NCBI GenBank assembly: GCA_038045445.1
Contig: JBBSYC010000008.1
Coordinates: forward strand, 1 to 64,000
DNA from: SICU01 sp038045445
GTDB lineage: Archaea > Nanobdellota > Nanobdellia > Pacearchaeales > GW2011-AR1
DNA length: 64,000 nt
Reading direction: 5' to 3'
Below the pieces are notes generated by a model. It was not told the DNA's origin. It made no database searches and was given only the letters and a program-made list of their open reading frames with translations. This document shows positions 47,101 through 54,643 of this stretch, piece after piece; position 1 is the first letter of the stretch, and each line of letters opens with the position of its first letter. Position numbers and translations under genes: made by a program.

Positions 47101-48745
47101 CTGTTTGGGAAGTAATTGCTACAGGAGAACTCCATGTAACTCCGCTGTCGTTTGTCTTTGCATAAGAAAGCTGTGGACCAGAATCAAAATAGAAGACATA
47201 TCCATTAGTGTCATTTACAAAAACCACTGATGCACCCGTACCATATTGTTGGTCCATATTAACAATAGAATTATCAATAGTTAATTCTGGGTCGTTTGCA
47301 ATTTGCCAAAGCCTTTGTTCTGAAAAAGAACCTATTGAAAATGGACCTAATAAGTAAAGGGATGGTATGACATTTGGCGAATCGAATTCGTAGCCTAATT
47401 CGTAACTTTCTCCTGCAACAAAATCAACATTCCAAGAAAGAAGGATATTATTTATTTCTTCAGATAATTTCAAAGAGGGGTCTGGAGTAATAGAAAAACC
47501 TAAAGGAACTCTTTCGATTACTTTGCCCGTATAATTTTCAAAGGCTTTAATATAAAAACGCATTGAGTGATCAACATATGGATAGACTCTTGTGGGTGCG
47601 ACACGACGGACATCAAATGGAACTGATTCACGCACTTCAAAAGAGTCATTTATTGAATATTCTCCCTTTTCAGTATTTGCTGTAACTGAAAATGTATAAT
47701 TGCCTATTTCGTTTGGAAGGTATTCTGCAAAATAGTCTGGTTCTGATAAAGCCCCTAAATGACCGCACGAATTACTTTTTAATATATTTCCATCATTTGT
47801 TGAGAGATAATTAATGACTCCATTTGGAGATTCGATTTTAATATTTAAGTCTGCATCACAAATAATGACTCCTGTTTCGCTTAATACTCCTAATGAAATA
47901 TGCACCTTGTCCTTAGGAAGATAGATTGACTTGTCTAAATTTGCTGCAAGAATTCCCCATAAAAACCATCTTTCTAAGAGATATTTTTTTTCATCATGAT
48001 AAAACTCAACAACTAATTTATTTAATCCCGGAGTGATGTGTCTTGTTTCGATTAATCCTACATTTAGGCTTTCGTCTAATGAATAAATTGGTTTATCTAT
48101 TAAAAAAGAATTTTTATATATATCTTCTATGTAAATTTGTGGTTGATATGAACTGAAGACTTCAGTTAGAGAATCTATAAGCGTTGGTGAAACTACTTGA
48201 GCTGAATGAACCTCTTCGGATGAAAAGAAAAACTTTGGAGCTTCATTTGATGAAAATACCTCTAAATTAGAGGGTATTCTTTCTATTAATGAATCTTCCA
48301 GATTTTCTGAATCTTCTTCTGGGATAGAAAAATTAAATTCTGAATTTTGATTTGAGGAATAATTTGAATAGTTATTGAGATTATTTTTAAAGGTTGATTC
48401 ATTAGATAAATTTCCCTTGATAGCTGAAGCGATGACCTTAAAAGAATAACTATAATCTCCTGATAAAGATTCTACCAATATTGAATGGTCTCCAATTTCT
48501 AAAGGTTTAAAGATAAAAACATTTTGATTGCCTCTGTAAATTAAAGGCTCTGATGGGGTAATTATTTTTAATTTATAATCTTGAAATGCTGTAAGATCCA
48601 GCTTGACTCTTTCTCCCAACTCATAAATATTTTCAGATGTTGTCGCAAAAGATTTTTCGGAAATGAAGATAATGTTTAAAATAAATAAGAAAGACATTAT
48701 CGCAAGACTAAATAATCCTATTTTTATAGTACCTTTCTTTGTCAT
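38132..48745 (-). CDS. Giant exported multidomain surface protein
   Basis: 3537 residues. It has a signal/anchor helix at about 8-30, then an N-terminal region to ~480. Sialidase/BNR-like repeats follow (~500-870, e.g. SVNNGSTWATTS). Next are two copies of a propeller-like block of WxDDTxDD repeats (~880-1240 and ~1445-1800), each with an FN3-like domain after it (SAFVNWSTDFDANSTISYG). One Ig-like module precedes and ten follow a unique section (~1990-2280), up to ~3240. Then come a CARDB domain and a C-terminal domain (~3345-3537) shared with two nearby proteins. Many N-x-S/T sequons suggest glycosylation. No C-terminal membrane helix is present. The start overlaps the AbrB-like gene by 4 nt. 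It is probably an S-layer, adhesion or cell-contact protein. Confidence 0.85.
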   Translation of the reverse strand: MTKKGTIKIGLFSLAIMSFLFILNIIFISEKSFATTSENIYELGERVKLDLTAFQDYKLKIITPSEPLIYRGNQNVFIFKPLEIGDHSILVESLSGDYSYSFKVIASAIKGNLSNESTFKNNLNNYSNYSSNQNSEFNFSIPEEDSENLEDSLIERIPSNLEVFSSNEAPKFFFSSEEVHSAQVVSPTLIDSLTEVFSSYQPQIYIEDIYKNSFLIDKPIYSLDESLNVGLIETRHITPGLNKLVVEFYHDEKKYLLERWFLWGILAANLDKSIYLPKDKVHISLGVLSETGVIICDADLNIKIESPNGVINYLSTNDGNILKSNSCGHLGALSEPDYFAEYLPNEIGNYTFSVTANTEKGEYSINDSFEVRESVPFDVRRVAPTRVYPYVDHSMRFYIKAFENYTGKVIERVPLGFSITPDPSLKLSEEINNILLSWNVDFVAGESYELGYEFDSPNVIPSLYLLGPFSIGSFSEQRLWQIANDPELTIDNSIVNMDQQYGTGASVVFVNDTNGYVFYFDSGPQLSYAKTNDSGVTWSSPVAITSQTDAYTFALWYDLWTPEYNGNLINIVFGETGGDAFYYKYLNTTGDTLSTEVDVTGDIGRLREQAQNPSITRSSLGNLFISGADDNSGNEEIWKSVNNGSTWATTSASAFNNDFNDEFALIPVAGGDIFAIHMDVSATNLISRRYNETTDGWIAGVNIDTSFTGSTTNNIEASWGATVDPNTSLIYVVGNNDPGNAGADIQSYFYNGVSWAITTDVYTNIGSAGRGSKVSIGTNNITVYATYTRAPGGTATSSDVYYVASSDNMTSWGSEVQISTTQDDLAHPRPDLSNPSRLYTPWVNLDLSYLLGNTIFTTTTLPEITTLSSPYFSSSSVTSISLTPVNYTNFILGWCDDTDDDINVAFYNSNGSGIKRTIDSSAGACTANSVGNSVSVSALDTNSFVIAWYDSVDGDITFQAYNLSLSNLTSPIDADTDVGLSAAVSTSALNSTAFVLGWYDATDEDTTFGVYSSSGSTITSATDVDTTAGPASNSVSVSALNSTAFMFSWFDDTDNDASLQPHSISGTSLASVFDVDGGAGESRVVSVSAFNSSTIAFGWFDAGGGANDASFRIHLWNATPISGVIDVDSDTGGSGRSLQISTVSQSKFGFNWYDSSTDTGIFAKTFYFNTSSQSSEITIQSAALQYQDIASEEYATGLQLCDNVFVVAVANTTAQNFWQAYYPNGTIWNGVCSTNFPVISNVNVSTITAFSAFVNWSTDFDANSTISYGTTPSLGSILGSSFTQSTHRFNLTGLSPGQTYYFNVTSCIDWRCNSSGGYSFSTGIGDPTPVFGEPISPQIWTTETNIRYLINFTNNGTVSSNYTLSVTNVSGASYTYINQSSFLNVNNGSTIFFELNISAVTEGTYFASLNVTSLLDSTKTDGLLLSTTFLSPHTYSNNSVTSISNAPLDFNKIIVAWCDDTEDDISFGVFNTTGYLLTQVTDIDTTAGACTANTAGHSVSVTALNSDRFIVSWYDSGDSDTSFQIFYSNGTQASSIVDLDTDATASLAVSISPLNSTAFVASWFDDTSNDISAAVYSSSGSTITSIFDIDQDVGEASQAVEVSAINSTAFGVLYFDDSGGGGGISDVYYVLYSYTGTAISSAVTVDSNAGNSRSVSLAVMNESSLVVSWVDVNDGAKRFAVYYPNGTTRVSTTSIDTDATGGEDIRVSAITQDDFVVSWYDPTTDTGIYSQSYLNNGTVLSSIVTVQSNSQQYTDVASEEFTTQIQLCEDAYIVSFVNTTTHATWSAYYPNSTIWGGICPTYVPEISNVNVSDLTITSAFVNWSTNVEANSSIKYGTTLAMTSGSQGYNFPKTVQGFNLTGLSGQTTYYFNATSCRDGRCNTTGPHSFTTSTVDTINPFVSLVSPSDGTTISNPFDFYFVYNVTDVSNIANCSIYLDGVPVQTVSTISKGINQTFNYYLSNGTYLWAVSCTDQYSNSNITSNRTIISNVVPWSFGRRFYETYTSNGIQNQTSVIWMNNSQDATQNTLGFNITAQTVKNILNASTQVMGSNGAIIPAGSVIDFSSSFSLSSANIVLTWKVYVENSSGSTLLCQNGDDSSGGTVSAGTSTGQNTTCISSDIRLKPSDRITYLINAYNTHATQLRSIIHAWDFPTSSFLDINVTTEGFLNVDLVQPTVDTSISTGQQLNVTCQVTCTIGTCRNTQVYLQRNSSTETWTNIESSGNIILSTGETNPHSLGNISTTLLNNNFSIQGNINSVNNIRCIAVSTYDSKNGTTTRQVTVGQSDVAPVISLSSPANATWYNSQNVTLFYNITDINSNVVNSTLILNGARNSTNASAISLGVLNNFSLVNLASGTYSWTVNSSDSTNLEGTNTTIRTFYVDTIFPSINLSAPANDSSFQISRVEFNYTAFDNIDQTLICNLTIDSTIEHLNVNSANATLINLSVSNIAVGTHYWNVSCIDEAGNRNNSITNTFTVLDISPVVDLITPNATYSTTGNITLVYNVTDNNGLLQTRFILNNAVNQTNQTSVLNGQYNNFSLTNLGEGLYLWNINATDTGGLNSTNHSSRVFIIDLNAPNITLNLPSNNTLFNSSTVNFNFTAIDNVAPNLVCSLFVGERSDLNFVAVNGSITNRQITNLIDGGFYWNVSCADDSGRSNYSETRLVNITEYPRIALNTENNSFFNTTSFNLSYTPSDNTNLSLCELYIDGFYNQTHSSPSNSLQSNFSMSGVNSGFHTWNVICNDTYELTNVSQTRAFTVDTNGLNVELIYPNDGAQFFTSNLNLSFNATDNIDPLLLCNITVNNLVVNTSLASSGIIVNRSITFASGGLKYWNVTCYDDANNKFTSLTRNFTIEQAPSVGLVGPLNNTFSNTSNMAFLYNVLDDNNNIANATLILNGNINQTNTTVIINDAENNITVSLPDGFYNWTINVTDLTNLVGTETPSFVLTIDTKKPWIELNFPQNNTLMVSNNITFNYTAYDLIDSNLSCNISIDDVVSIGNIDSQNGTSVFRSLIKSDGVYTWNVNCRDDSSNLNYSETRTFTVEAPPIVTNLNPLNEEYLNSSNVTFVYLPQDTIGIFNCSLLLDGVINSSSGTITANANNSFAVNGVSEGKHSWNVSCFDVFPDFNQGTSNLTNFTVDITFPQINLNLPTNGSNTLKLVNFNFTAIDNIDTDLTCNLYTDNLLNVSSISSPNGTATIQSVNKFALGLHTWNVSCVDNSGNRNWSNKFSFNVTLADFMINFSDIQFNMSNPAENDTVLVNATIHNLVNVSVPNVTVSFFQGEPGNGGIQLGSNYTAYDILGLSDMLFSINWSVPLGTNQIYIQIDPPISSNGTIEEWNETNNLANNSASVSGWQFVYGEIGEQSVFSLSGQRNQSILFWNASNYQNGSIFATDKESVVFWNSLQSLGRSALGGTTTNDFTDLDSILGMSSFGDSVTGIFSNGTEAPETIDSYIFNRLISNIPISNSTNNTAFRTGILWDTSDDVADGQFSQDDEEDVVFMASIKKDTQGAYGIYDYEIRVPARLREYNSADMKAVYFYAELI

Positions 48746-48939
48746 TTAGAAACTCCTTCTTTTTTAATTACAATGCTTGAATTTTTATGATTTAAATATA
48801 AATTTACCAAATCTCCCTCTTCTAAACCTAAATTATTTAATAATTCCTTTGGGAAAGCTATGCGGTTTAATTCCTGAATTTTGCCTTTTTTGAAAAGAAT
48901 TTCATTAGTTTTACTAACTTTTTTAGAATTCACCACCAT
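48742..48939 (-). CDS. AbrB/SpoVT-like DNA-binding protein
   Basis: 65 residues. The swapped-hairpin pattern KGKIQELNRIAFPKELLNNLGLEEGDLVNLYL is typical of AbrB-type transcription factors. It is co-transcribed with the giant gene (4-nt overlap), so it probably controls its expression. A TATAAAAA-like box (~48963-48970) lies about 28 nt before the ATG. Two direct repeats in between may be its binding site. Confidence 0.8.
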   Translation of the reverse strand: MVVNSKKVSKTNEILFKKGKIQELNRIAFPKELLNNLGLEEGDLVNLYLNHKNSSIVIKKEGVSK

Positions 48940-48957
48940 ACTAATAATATACTAATA
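48938..48957. promoter_or_regulatory. Direct repeat at the AbrB-like gene start, possible operator
   Basis: ATACTAATA occurs at 48938-48946 and again at 48949-48957 on the plus strand, 11 nt apart, i.e. about one helical turn. The pair lies between the TATA box and the start codon, where a bound protein would block transcription. Confidence 0.45.
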
Positions 48958-49013
48958 AAAGGATATAAAAACCTATAGCAGATACACCAAATAATTGCAG
49001 TGCATTTACCTTC

Positions 49014-50045
49014 TTACGAACCAGAACTTACTGTTGAACCAAATATTAATTTACCAGTACATGTTCCTGCAACACCCATTGGTACGTAAATTCTCCAATA
49101 TGTTGCATTGACATGGTCTACATAGGGGTCTGAATCATTTCTTCTTTGAGCTAAATTGAACCTACGAACGGTGTTTAAAGATGTAAGGTTTTGATATTGC
49201 GATTCAAACTGTCCTAAAGTCATTGTGCCACTTGTATTTGAAGCTGTAAGATTATACTTCTGATAGTAAACAGAGATATTCTGGACATTTCCAAGCGTAC
49301 AGTTCATTGATAAGTTGTCTCCTTGCGTTACTGCATAACCTTGCAATGAAAGATTAACCAATGCATTTCCAAAGTTTGTTACATTTAGAGTGCGCTCATT
49401 TGATACATCGGTTCCATTTACGGTGCCATAATCTACTGATCCTGGAAGTCCTATTGCCATCAAAGTATTCACATAAGACAACTGTCCTTCTGTATCTGTA
49501 CGTGAAGTATTGTCCATAACGACGACTGAAGCATTCCAAGTAGCGTTGTTTGCATAATATTGTAATGGTAAGATACATGTTGCGTTTACCTCGTAAGCTG
49601 TTCCGTAAGTTGTGTCTATTGAGCAGGTTTGATTTGTGTAATGATTATTATTATCATCTGAAGCTCCGAGAGTGGTTTCTAATGTATCGAAGAATGTTAC
49701 AGAAACATTTTGTATATTTGCCTCTCCGTTAAAATCTCTTGCGACGACTAGCACGACAGTGTTTGAGGTAGAATTTGCAGTCAAATCTATTCCGTTTCCT
49801 CCGTTAACTTGAATAGATAATATTTCTGGAGGAACTGCCCCCACATCTAACCGCGTATTTACTGTAACATTTTCACCTATTCCTGCAAATGTAAAACTTG
49901 AAAACATGAAGATTACCGATAACATCAATGCAAGTTCCAAAGAGTAAAACAAGTAAAATGCCATTTTTTTAATTGCATAAACTCTGTTAAATCTTTTTTT
50001 TCTTTTCATTTCAGTTGAAATTTCTTTTTTATCTGAAATAGCCAT
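49014..50045 (-). CDS. Exported Asn/Thr-rich protein
   Basis: 343 residues. A basic N-terminus (~30 residues) is followed by a membrane/signal helix (YLFYSLELALMLSVIFMFSSFTFA), then beta-rich sequence with many N-x-S/T sites. The C-terminus (YWRIYVPMGVAGTCTGKLIFGS) has no anchor. Ordinary motifs of known enzymes are absent. It is the last gene of a three-gene operon with the next two (2-nt gap). Its end resembles archaeal surface proteins that make a conserved YWRIYVP...C.G.I.F motif. Function unknown. Confidence 0.65.
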   Translation of the reverse strand: MAISDKKEISTEMKRKKRFNRVYAIKKMAFYLFYSLELALMLSVIFMFSSFTFAGIGENVTVNTRLDVGAVPPEILSIQVNGGNGIDLTANSTSNTVVLVVARDFNGEANIQNVSVTFFDTLETTLGASDDNNNHYTNQTCSIDTTYGTAYEVNATCILPLQYYANNATWNASVVVMDNTSRTDTEGQLSYVNTLMAIGLPGSVDYGTVNGTDVSNERTLNVTNFGNALVNLSLQGYAVTQGDNLSMNCTLGNVQNISVYYQKYNLTASNTSGTMTLGQFESQYQNLTSLNTVRRFNLAQRRNDSDPYVDHVNATYWRIYVPMGVAGTCTGKLIFGSTVSSGS

Positions 50046-50046
50046 T

Positions 50047-50835
50047 TTAGGTTAGCTCCACATAAATATAATATGCTGTTGAACCACTAAATCCTTGATA
50101 CCCTATTTCTGGGACTATCATCTGGAAATCGTACTTTGCATTGTCAAAACCTGTCGTATCTTCTTCCATTATTGTTGCGTAAATTGTATTGGAACCAGCA
50201 GGCTCATATAACACAATTTCTTCAAAATCCGTATCTTGGGTTGCATTATTTACGTATGTATTTAATGTCGGGCAACTATTTGCTAATATATTTGCTGTTG
50301 CAACAAAAAAAGAGCTATGGCTCCCGTTTATTCCATTGTTAAAAGTGCGAGTGATATTATCATTAACTTGTGTATGGTTCATCCTTATATTTTCAGATTC
50401 AAGAGTTGTTATATTGCTACAATTCAAAGTTGCCCACGATATGCTTGATGAATTTCTAGTTGCATAAATCTCTCCTGTAATTGTTGTTAGTGACCAATCA
50501 TATATCGTGCTTCCCGAAGCATCATCTAAAGCAAAACTACCCGTAACATTACCTACGAAAGCTTTCCATCGGACATTTTGTGTAGATGTAGTAATGTTTA
50601 TTGTTGCAATTCTTCCTCCAGAAATGTTGAGATTGTAACCTGACAAAGTTGTAGAAGTCTCATTGCTTACTATACCTATTGTATCTGGTCCAGTTGGTGC
50701 TGCAGATGTAAATGAAAATGTTTGTAAAAAGAATATTCCTATTATAAACAACAGAACCAATGGTACTTCTACTCGAAGACTATTCTTTAATGACTTTTTG
50801 TATTCTTCATAGACCATTGTACTCTCTTTATTCAA
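50047..50835 (-). CDS. Exported protein with shared C-terminal surface domain
   Basis: 262 residues. A signal-like helix at about 19-40 (VPLVLLFIIGIFFLQTFSFTSA) precedes a single domain: VRWKAFVGNVTGSFALDD, IYDWSLTTITGEIYAT, SISWATLNC, and an end DFQMIVP...YYIYVELT. The same order and ending are seen in the next protein and at the C-terminus of the giant. Secreted or surface-attached. The start overlaps the end of the upstream paralogue by 8 nt. Confidence 0.7.
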   Translation of the reverse strand: MNKESTMVYEEYKKSLKNSLRVEVPLVLLFIIGIFFLQTFSFTSAAPTGPDTIGIVSNETSTTLSGYNLNISGGRIATINITTSTQNVRWKAFVGNVTGSFALDDASGSTIYDWSLTTITGEIYATRNSSSISWATLNCSNITTLESENIRMNHTQVNDNITRTFNNGINGSHSSFFVATANILANSCPTLNTYVNNATQDTDFEEIVLYEPAGSNTIYATIMEEDTTGFDNAKYDFQMIVPEIGYQGFSGSTAYYIYVELT

Positions 50836-51637
50836 GCTCTACGAAAAAGAAGTATGTAACAGCACTTACATCAGTACCATGTCCATCTTCTAAAACTAGC
50901 ATCTCGAAATCATTATCTCCATTATTGAAACCTGTTACGGAAGTTTCTTCGATAAGTGATGCGAACACAACGCTTCTTGTTGCTGGCTCGTATAGAAGGA
51001 CTTCTTCAAATTGCTGGTCGACTGCACCACTTGAACTGTAAACTCTTGTGCTTCTGCATTCATTTGATGAAAATTGTAAGTTTGCTGTAAAGAATGCGTC
51101 ATGGTCTTGAAGAGTGAATGTGTTGTTAACTCCGTCTGCATCAAATGAGGCTATATTAAAACGAGATTCTAACTGTGTGAGATTCAAACCGCCTACACTT
51201 GTTGCTCCAGCAGTTTCTCCACCTATGCCCCCTTGGGTTCCATTTGCGGTGAAATTGAAACATTGTATTGAGCCCCAGGTTATTGTGGAGTTTGTGGAAG
51301 CATAGACTTCTCCTTGTGGACTTGCTAAAGACCAATTGTAAATAGCCTGATTATTAGCGTTTGCAAGCTGTATTGTACCTGTAACATTTCCAAAGTAACC
51401 TTGCCATGTTTGAGTTACTGAATAACCTGATATTGTAAGTTCTGTAATGTTTCCAGCAAATGCTGTTGCATTACCTGCGGTGTCTGCAGGAGCTCTTGAA
51501 GTTGAAACGTTTGTAACTGATGCACCGAAAGGTTCAACAGCAATTGATAAAGGTAAAAGAAATAGAGAAAGCATAAATGTAAAAGTTAATAGAATATTCA
51601 GATTCAAATTCTTAATCATCGCGTTCTTTGTCACCAT
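50828..51637 (-). CDS. Exported protein with shared C-terminal surface domain (paralogue)
   Basis: 269 residues. A signal helix (ILLTFTFMLSLFLLPLSIAV, ~14-33) precedes the same domain as its neighbour: WQGYFGNVTGTIQLAN, IYNWSLASPQGEVYAS, ITWGSIQC, ending DFEMLVLEDG...YFFVELE. First gene of the three-gene operon. A TTTAAATATAC box about 25 nt before the ATG supports a leaderless transcript. Many N-glycosylation sequons. Confidence 0.7.
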   Translation of the reverse strand: MVTKNAMIKNLNLNILLTFTFMLSLFLLPLSIAVEPFGASVTNVSTSRAPADTAGNATAFAGNITELTISGYSVTQTWQGYFGNVTGTIQLANANNQAIYNWSLASPQGEVYASTNSTITWGSIQCFNFTANGTQGGIGGETAGATSVGGLNLTQLESRFNIASFDADGVNNTFTLQDHDAFFTANLQFSSNECRSTRVYSSSGAVDQQFEEVLLYEPATRSVVFASLIEETSVTGFNNGDNDFEMLVLEDGHGTDVSAVTYFFFVELE

Positions 51638-51759
51638 CTTTTGAGGATAAAAACCGTTTGTATATTTAAATCTTTCTTTTTTAAAAAATTTATAGACGAT
51701 TAATTTCTAAGGATATTTACTTACATTAGGTGAAATTTTGCAAAAAAACTCAAAGTTCC
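51638..51759. promoter_or_regulatory. Promoter region between exported-protein operons
   Basis: 122 bases holding the TATA box of the 50828-51637 gene (minus strand, near 51660) and the AT-rich end of the 959-residue protein gene. No further feature is recognised. Confidence 0.4.
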
Positions 51760-54639
51760 CTACACAAATCTCTTAAGTTGCTCATATATTCTTGGCTTGT
51801 TTTCTTCAGATATTGAAAGATATAACTCTTGAATACGTCTATAAACTTCATGCGCTTGCTCATTCATTCCCTCTTTGATTAAATCTGAATAATCTTTTAT
51901 TAAAAGAAGTGCCTCATAATAGGCTAAATCTCTACAAAAGGAATTAATTTTTTCATAAATCATAGCTTTGGCTCCTCTTGGAACTCTTGAATATATCTCT
52001 GCCATATGAGGGTAAATACTTTTTGCGCTCTCTATATCTCCTGAAGCAATAAATGATTTACTTCTTTGAATAAGGCGGATAATCTCTTTTATTTGGGAAT
52101 GTTCTGCATACTTCCCATATTTTCTTTCTTTGTATGAATAAATTCCTCCAGTCATTAAAAGAGTAATTACTATAAACCATCCAAAGATTATTGAAATTCC
52201 CCCAAAACTATTAAACGAACCAAGAATTGTAAAACCTGTTACTCTGTTAGATGATGAACTTATTTTTTCTTCAAAAAGTAGGGAATCTATTTTCTTTATA
52301 TTTTCCTGCGAGAGATGTCCGTTTATATTGTAGACTAACTTATTATCTTCTAAGTCTTCTGATTTAATCAAGAACATTTCTTTAGAGATTACAATTTCAT
52401 TAGGGATCATTACCATTAGAGATTCTCCTTGAGCTATTTGAGAGATAACTTCAAGAACCTCGAAAGAAGAATCATCTGCATTTTGCAAAGTTTTCACAAT
52501 CAAAGTTAGTTGTTTTTCTTCGTCTTTGTATTCTAAAGATATTTTTAAGTATCTTGTAGAAACCCTTAGATTTTCCTGTAATTCTTCTGTATGTTCAATC
52601 ATTCTTTTCCTCTCGCCACGACTTAGTTCCAGATTCTTTGCTGAAATATATTTATCTATTACTTCTTCTATTGATGAATCCACCCTATTCTTTACAAAAT
52701 CTCCTGAATCTGAAACTTCTATTGAATTTGGAATGCTTCTGGATATATTTTCTAACTCTTCATATAGCTCAAGACGCCTTTCCTCTCTGCGTTTTGCGTC
52801 TGTTATGAATTGGATATCGTTTTGAAGGTCTTGTTTTATTTGACCTAATTTCTTTTGATAGAATATCATTTCCTTATTTATTCCCAATATCTCTATTGCT
52901 TCCTGTTCTTCTCTACTATACCCTTCATATCCCAAAAAAGATTCTATTCGGTCTAAAAGATCTCTTATTTTGGAATCTCCCTCAAAAGTTTTATTCTGAA
53001 ACAATCTTGATTGTGTCTGATTTGAATTGCTTGAAAAATATTCAAAATCTCGAGTCTTGGAGACCATTGAATTATTTATTGCTCTGCACTCAACCTCCCA
53101 AGAATAATCTCCTTCATCAAAACTAATTAAATTAACTATTGAAACTACTCCTGAAATTACTGTTTTATTAACTAAAGAATATACTCTTTCTCCTATTTGA
53201 CTACTGTTATAATAATATAAATTGAAACTGCAATTTGATACATTCCCTGTTGGCAAGTATGTGAAATTTATGCTAGTTGTTGAAATGGAAGAATCATCTG
53301 CAGGGGATATTAAAGATAAACTTATTGGGGAAGAATTATTTGAACTCAAATTTGACAGAGTTAGAACATTAATTGTAAGGGATTTTGTTATTAAAGACAA
53401 CCCATCTATTACGCTTATTGAGGCATTGTAAGTGCCTGCTAAGGTGTAATTGTGAGTTATTAGTCTATTTATGTTTCTATCAAATACTGGTCCAAGAGAT
53501 GAACCATCTCCAAAGAAAATTGTGTAATATATACTACGGTTGTCTAATGAATTCAAATTTAATTGAAACGGAACGTTCTGGCCCATGATAATCGTGTCTG
53601 AAGAGGTTGTGAAATTAACAGTCAAAGAATAATCTAAATTAACCGAGAATGTTTCAGACAATGACGAATTTATTGAACCATTAACTGAATCGTAACATTC
53701 AAGTGTCCATGAATAAATTCCATTTGATAGGTTTGTTGAAGATATGGTTAAAGATTCGTTATGGGGGTGTGCAATAAGCCCATAAATCTCCCTTTCGCTA
53801 TTTGATATACTAAAGTTGCACAAAATGTCGTTTAGATGTGCATAATCTAAAGAATATTGAAAATTTAATTCTTGTATTGAATTTATTGTTCCTGAAGGTG
53901 CTGAAATTCTATTTAGGATTAATGAGGAAGAATTTGAAGATGTTGTGAAATTAATGATTATTCTAAAAGACTGATCTGAAAGATGAGGCACAATAAAAGA
54001 AATGCGTTCATACATCCCGTTTGAATTTTCATCATGGAACTCTACTTCAAACGATGGATCATCAATTCTATCTTCTTCTTCCTGGTTTGAATTGGTCCAA
54101 TATAAATGAACTTGTTCTACATCTTCAATCTCTGGAATATTTGTGTAAACTCTTAGAGGTCTATTGAAATGAATATCGCTTGACACAGTTAGGGATTTTA
54201 TGAGTGAATCTTCTGAAGATGATTCGATGCTTTCCTCTTTTGTTATTGAAATGTCTGAATCTCTTTCAATTAAAGTTTCTATTTCCATAAGACCATTTTT
54301 TGTTTTTGTGTAGGGGATTAATTCTTCTGATTTATTTTCTTGAATTTGAGAGATATTTTCGGAGCTATTTTCTTGTTCTGGATTTTCAGAGTATGCTTGA
54401 GGAATTTCGGCATTCTCTAGGGTTTCATTGTTTTCGGAAGTTTCTTCAGTAACTTCTTCTAAAAATGGATTGATTGTTTCTTCTGAATTCTCTTCAATTG
54501 AAATTTCATTTGGAACTAAATCAGATATTTCTTCTATGAAATCTTGTCCTAAAACAACAAATCCTGTCAATACAGATAATAAAATCATTACTGCCAAAAA
54601 AATAGAAGTACGCAAAGGATCAAGAACTATACTAGACAT
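51760..54639 (-). CDS. Large single-pass exported protein with PKD-like domain and cytoplasmic helical tail
   Basis: 959 residues. An N-terminal membrane/signal helix (~12-32) is followed by an acidic Glu/Ser-rich linker (35-150), beta domains, and a PKD-like domain near 350-425 (FFGDGSSLGPVF followed by YTLAGTYNASISV). A long charged helical region (~555-710) comes next, then a second membrane helix at about 825-845 and a C-terminal ~110-residue helical domain (AKSIYPHMAEIYSRV; EVYRRIQELYLSI). The tail is probably cytoplasmic, so the protein could link the surface to the inside. It follows the RHH-like gene by 4 nt and ends in TAG. Confidence 0.72.
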   Translation of the reverse strand: MSSIVLDPLRTSIFLAVMILLSVLTGFVVLGQDFIEEISDLVPNEISIEENSEETINPFLEEVTEETSENNETLENAEIPQAYSENPEQENSSENISQIQENKSEELIPYTKTKNGLMEIETLIERDSDISITKEESIESSSEDSLIKSLTVSSDIHFNRPLRVYTNIPEIEDVEQVHLYWTNSNQEEEDRIDDPSFEVEFHDENSNGMYERISFIVPHLSDQSFRIIINFTTSSNSSSLILNRISAPSGTINSIQELNFQYSLDYAHLNDILCNFSISNSEREIYGLIAHPHNESLTISSTNLSNGIYSWTLECYDSVNGSINSSLSETFSVNLDYSLTVNFTTSSDTIIMGQNVPFQLNLNSLDNRSIYYTIFFGDGSSLGPVFDRNINRLITHNYTLAGTYNASISVIDGLSLITKSLTINVLTLSNLSSNNSSPISLSLISPADDSSISTTSINFTYLPTGNVSNCSFNLYYYNSSQIGERVYSLVNKTVISGVVSIVNLISFDEGDYSWEVECRAINNSMVSKTRDFEYFSSNSNQTQSRLFQNKTFEGDSKIRDLLDRIESFLGYEGYSREEQEAIEILGINKEMIFYQKKLGQIKQDLQNDIQFITDAKRREERRLELYEELENISRSIPNSIEVSDSGDFVKNRVDSSIEEVIDKYISAKNLELSRGERKRMIEHTEELQENLRVSTRYLKISLEYKDEEKQLTLIVKTLQNADDSSFEVLEVISQIAQGESLMVMIPNEIVISKEMFLIKSEDLEDNKLVYNINGHLSQENIKKIDSLLFEEKISSSSNRVTGFTILGSFNSFGGISIIFGWFIVITLLMTGGIYSYKERKYGKYAEHSQIKEIIRLIQRSKSFIASGDIESAKSIYPHMAEIYSRVPRGAKAMIYEKINSFCRDLAYYEALLLIKDYSDLIKEGMNEQAHEVYRRIQELYLSISEENKPRIYEQLKRFV

Positions 54640-54643
54640 CTAA

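Noticed and set aside
38132..48745. Open frames of 60-116 codons on the plus strand inside the giant gene
   Set aside because: They are antisense shadows with low-complexity products and no start signals.
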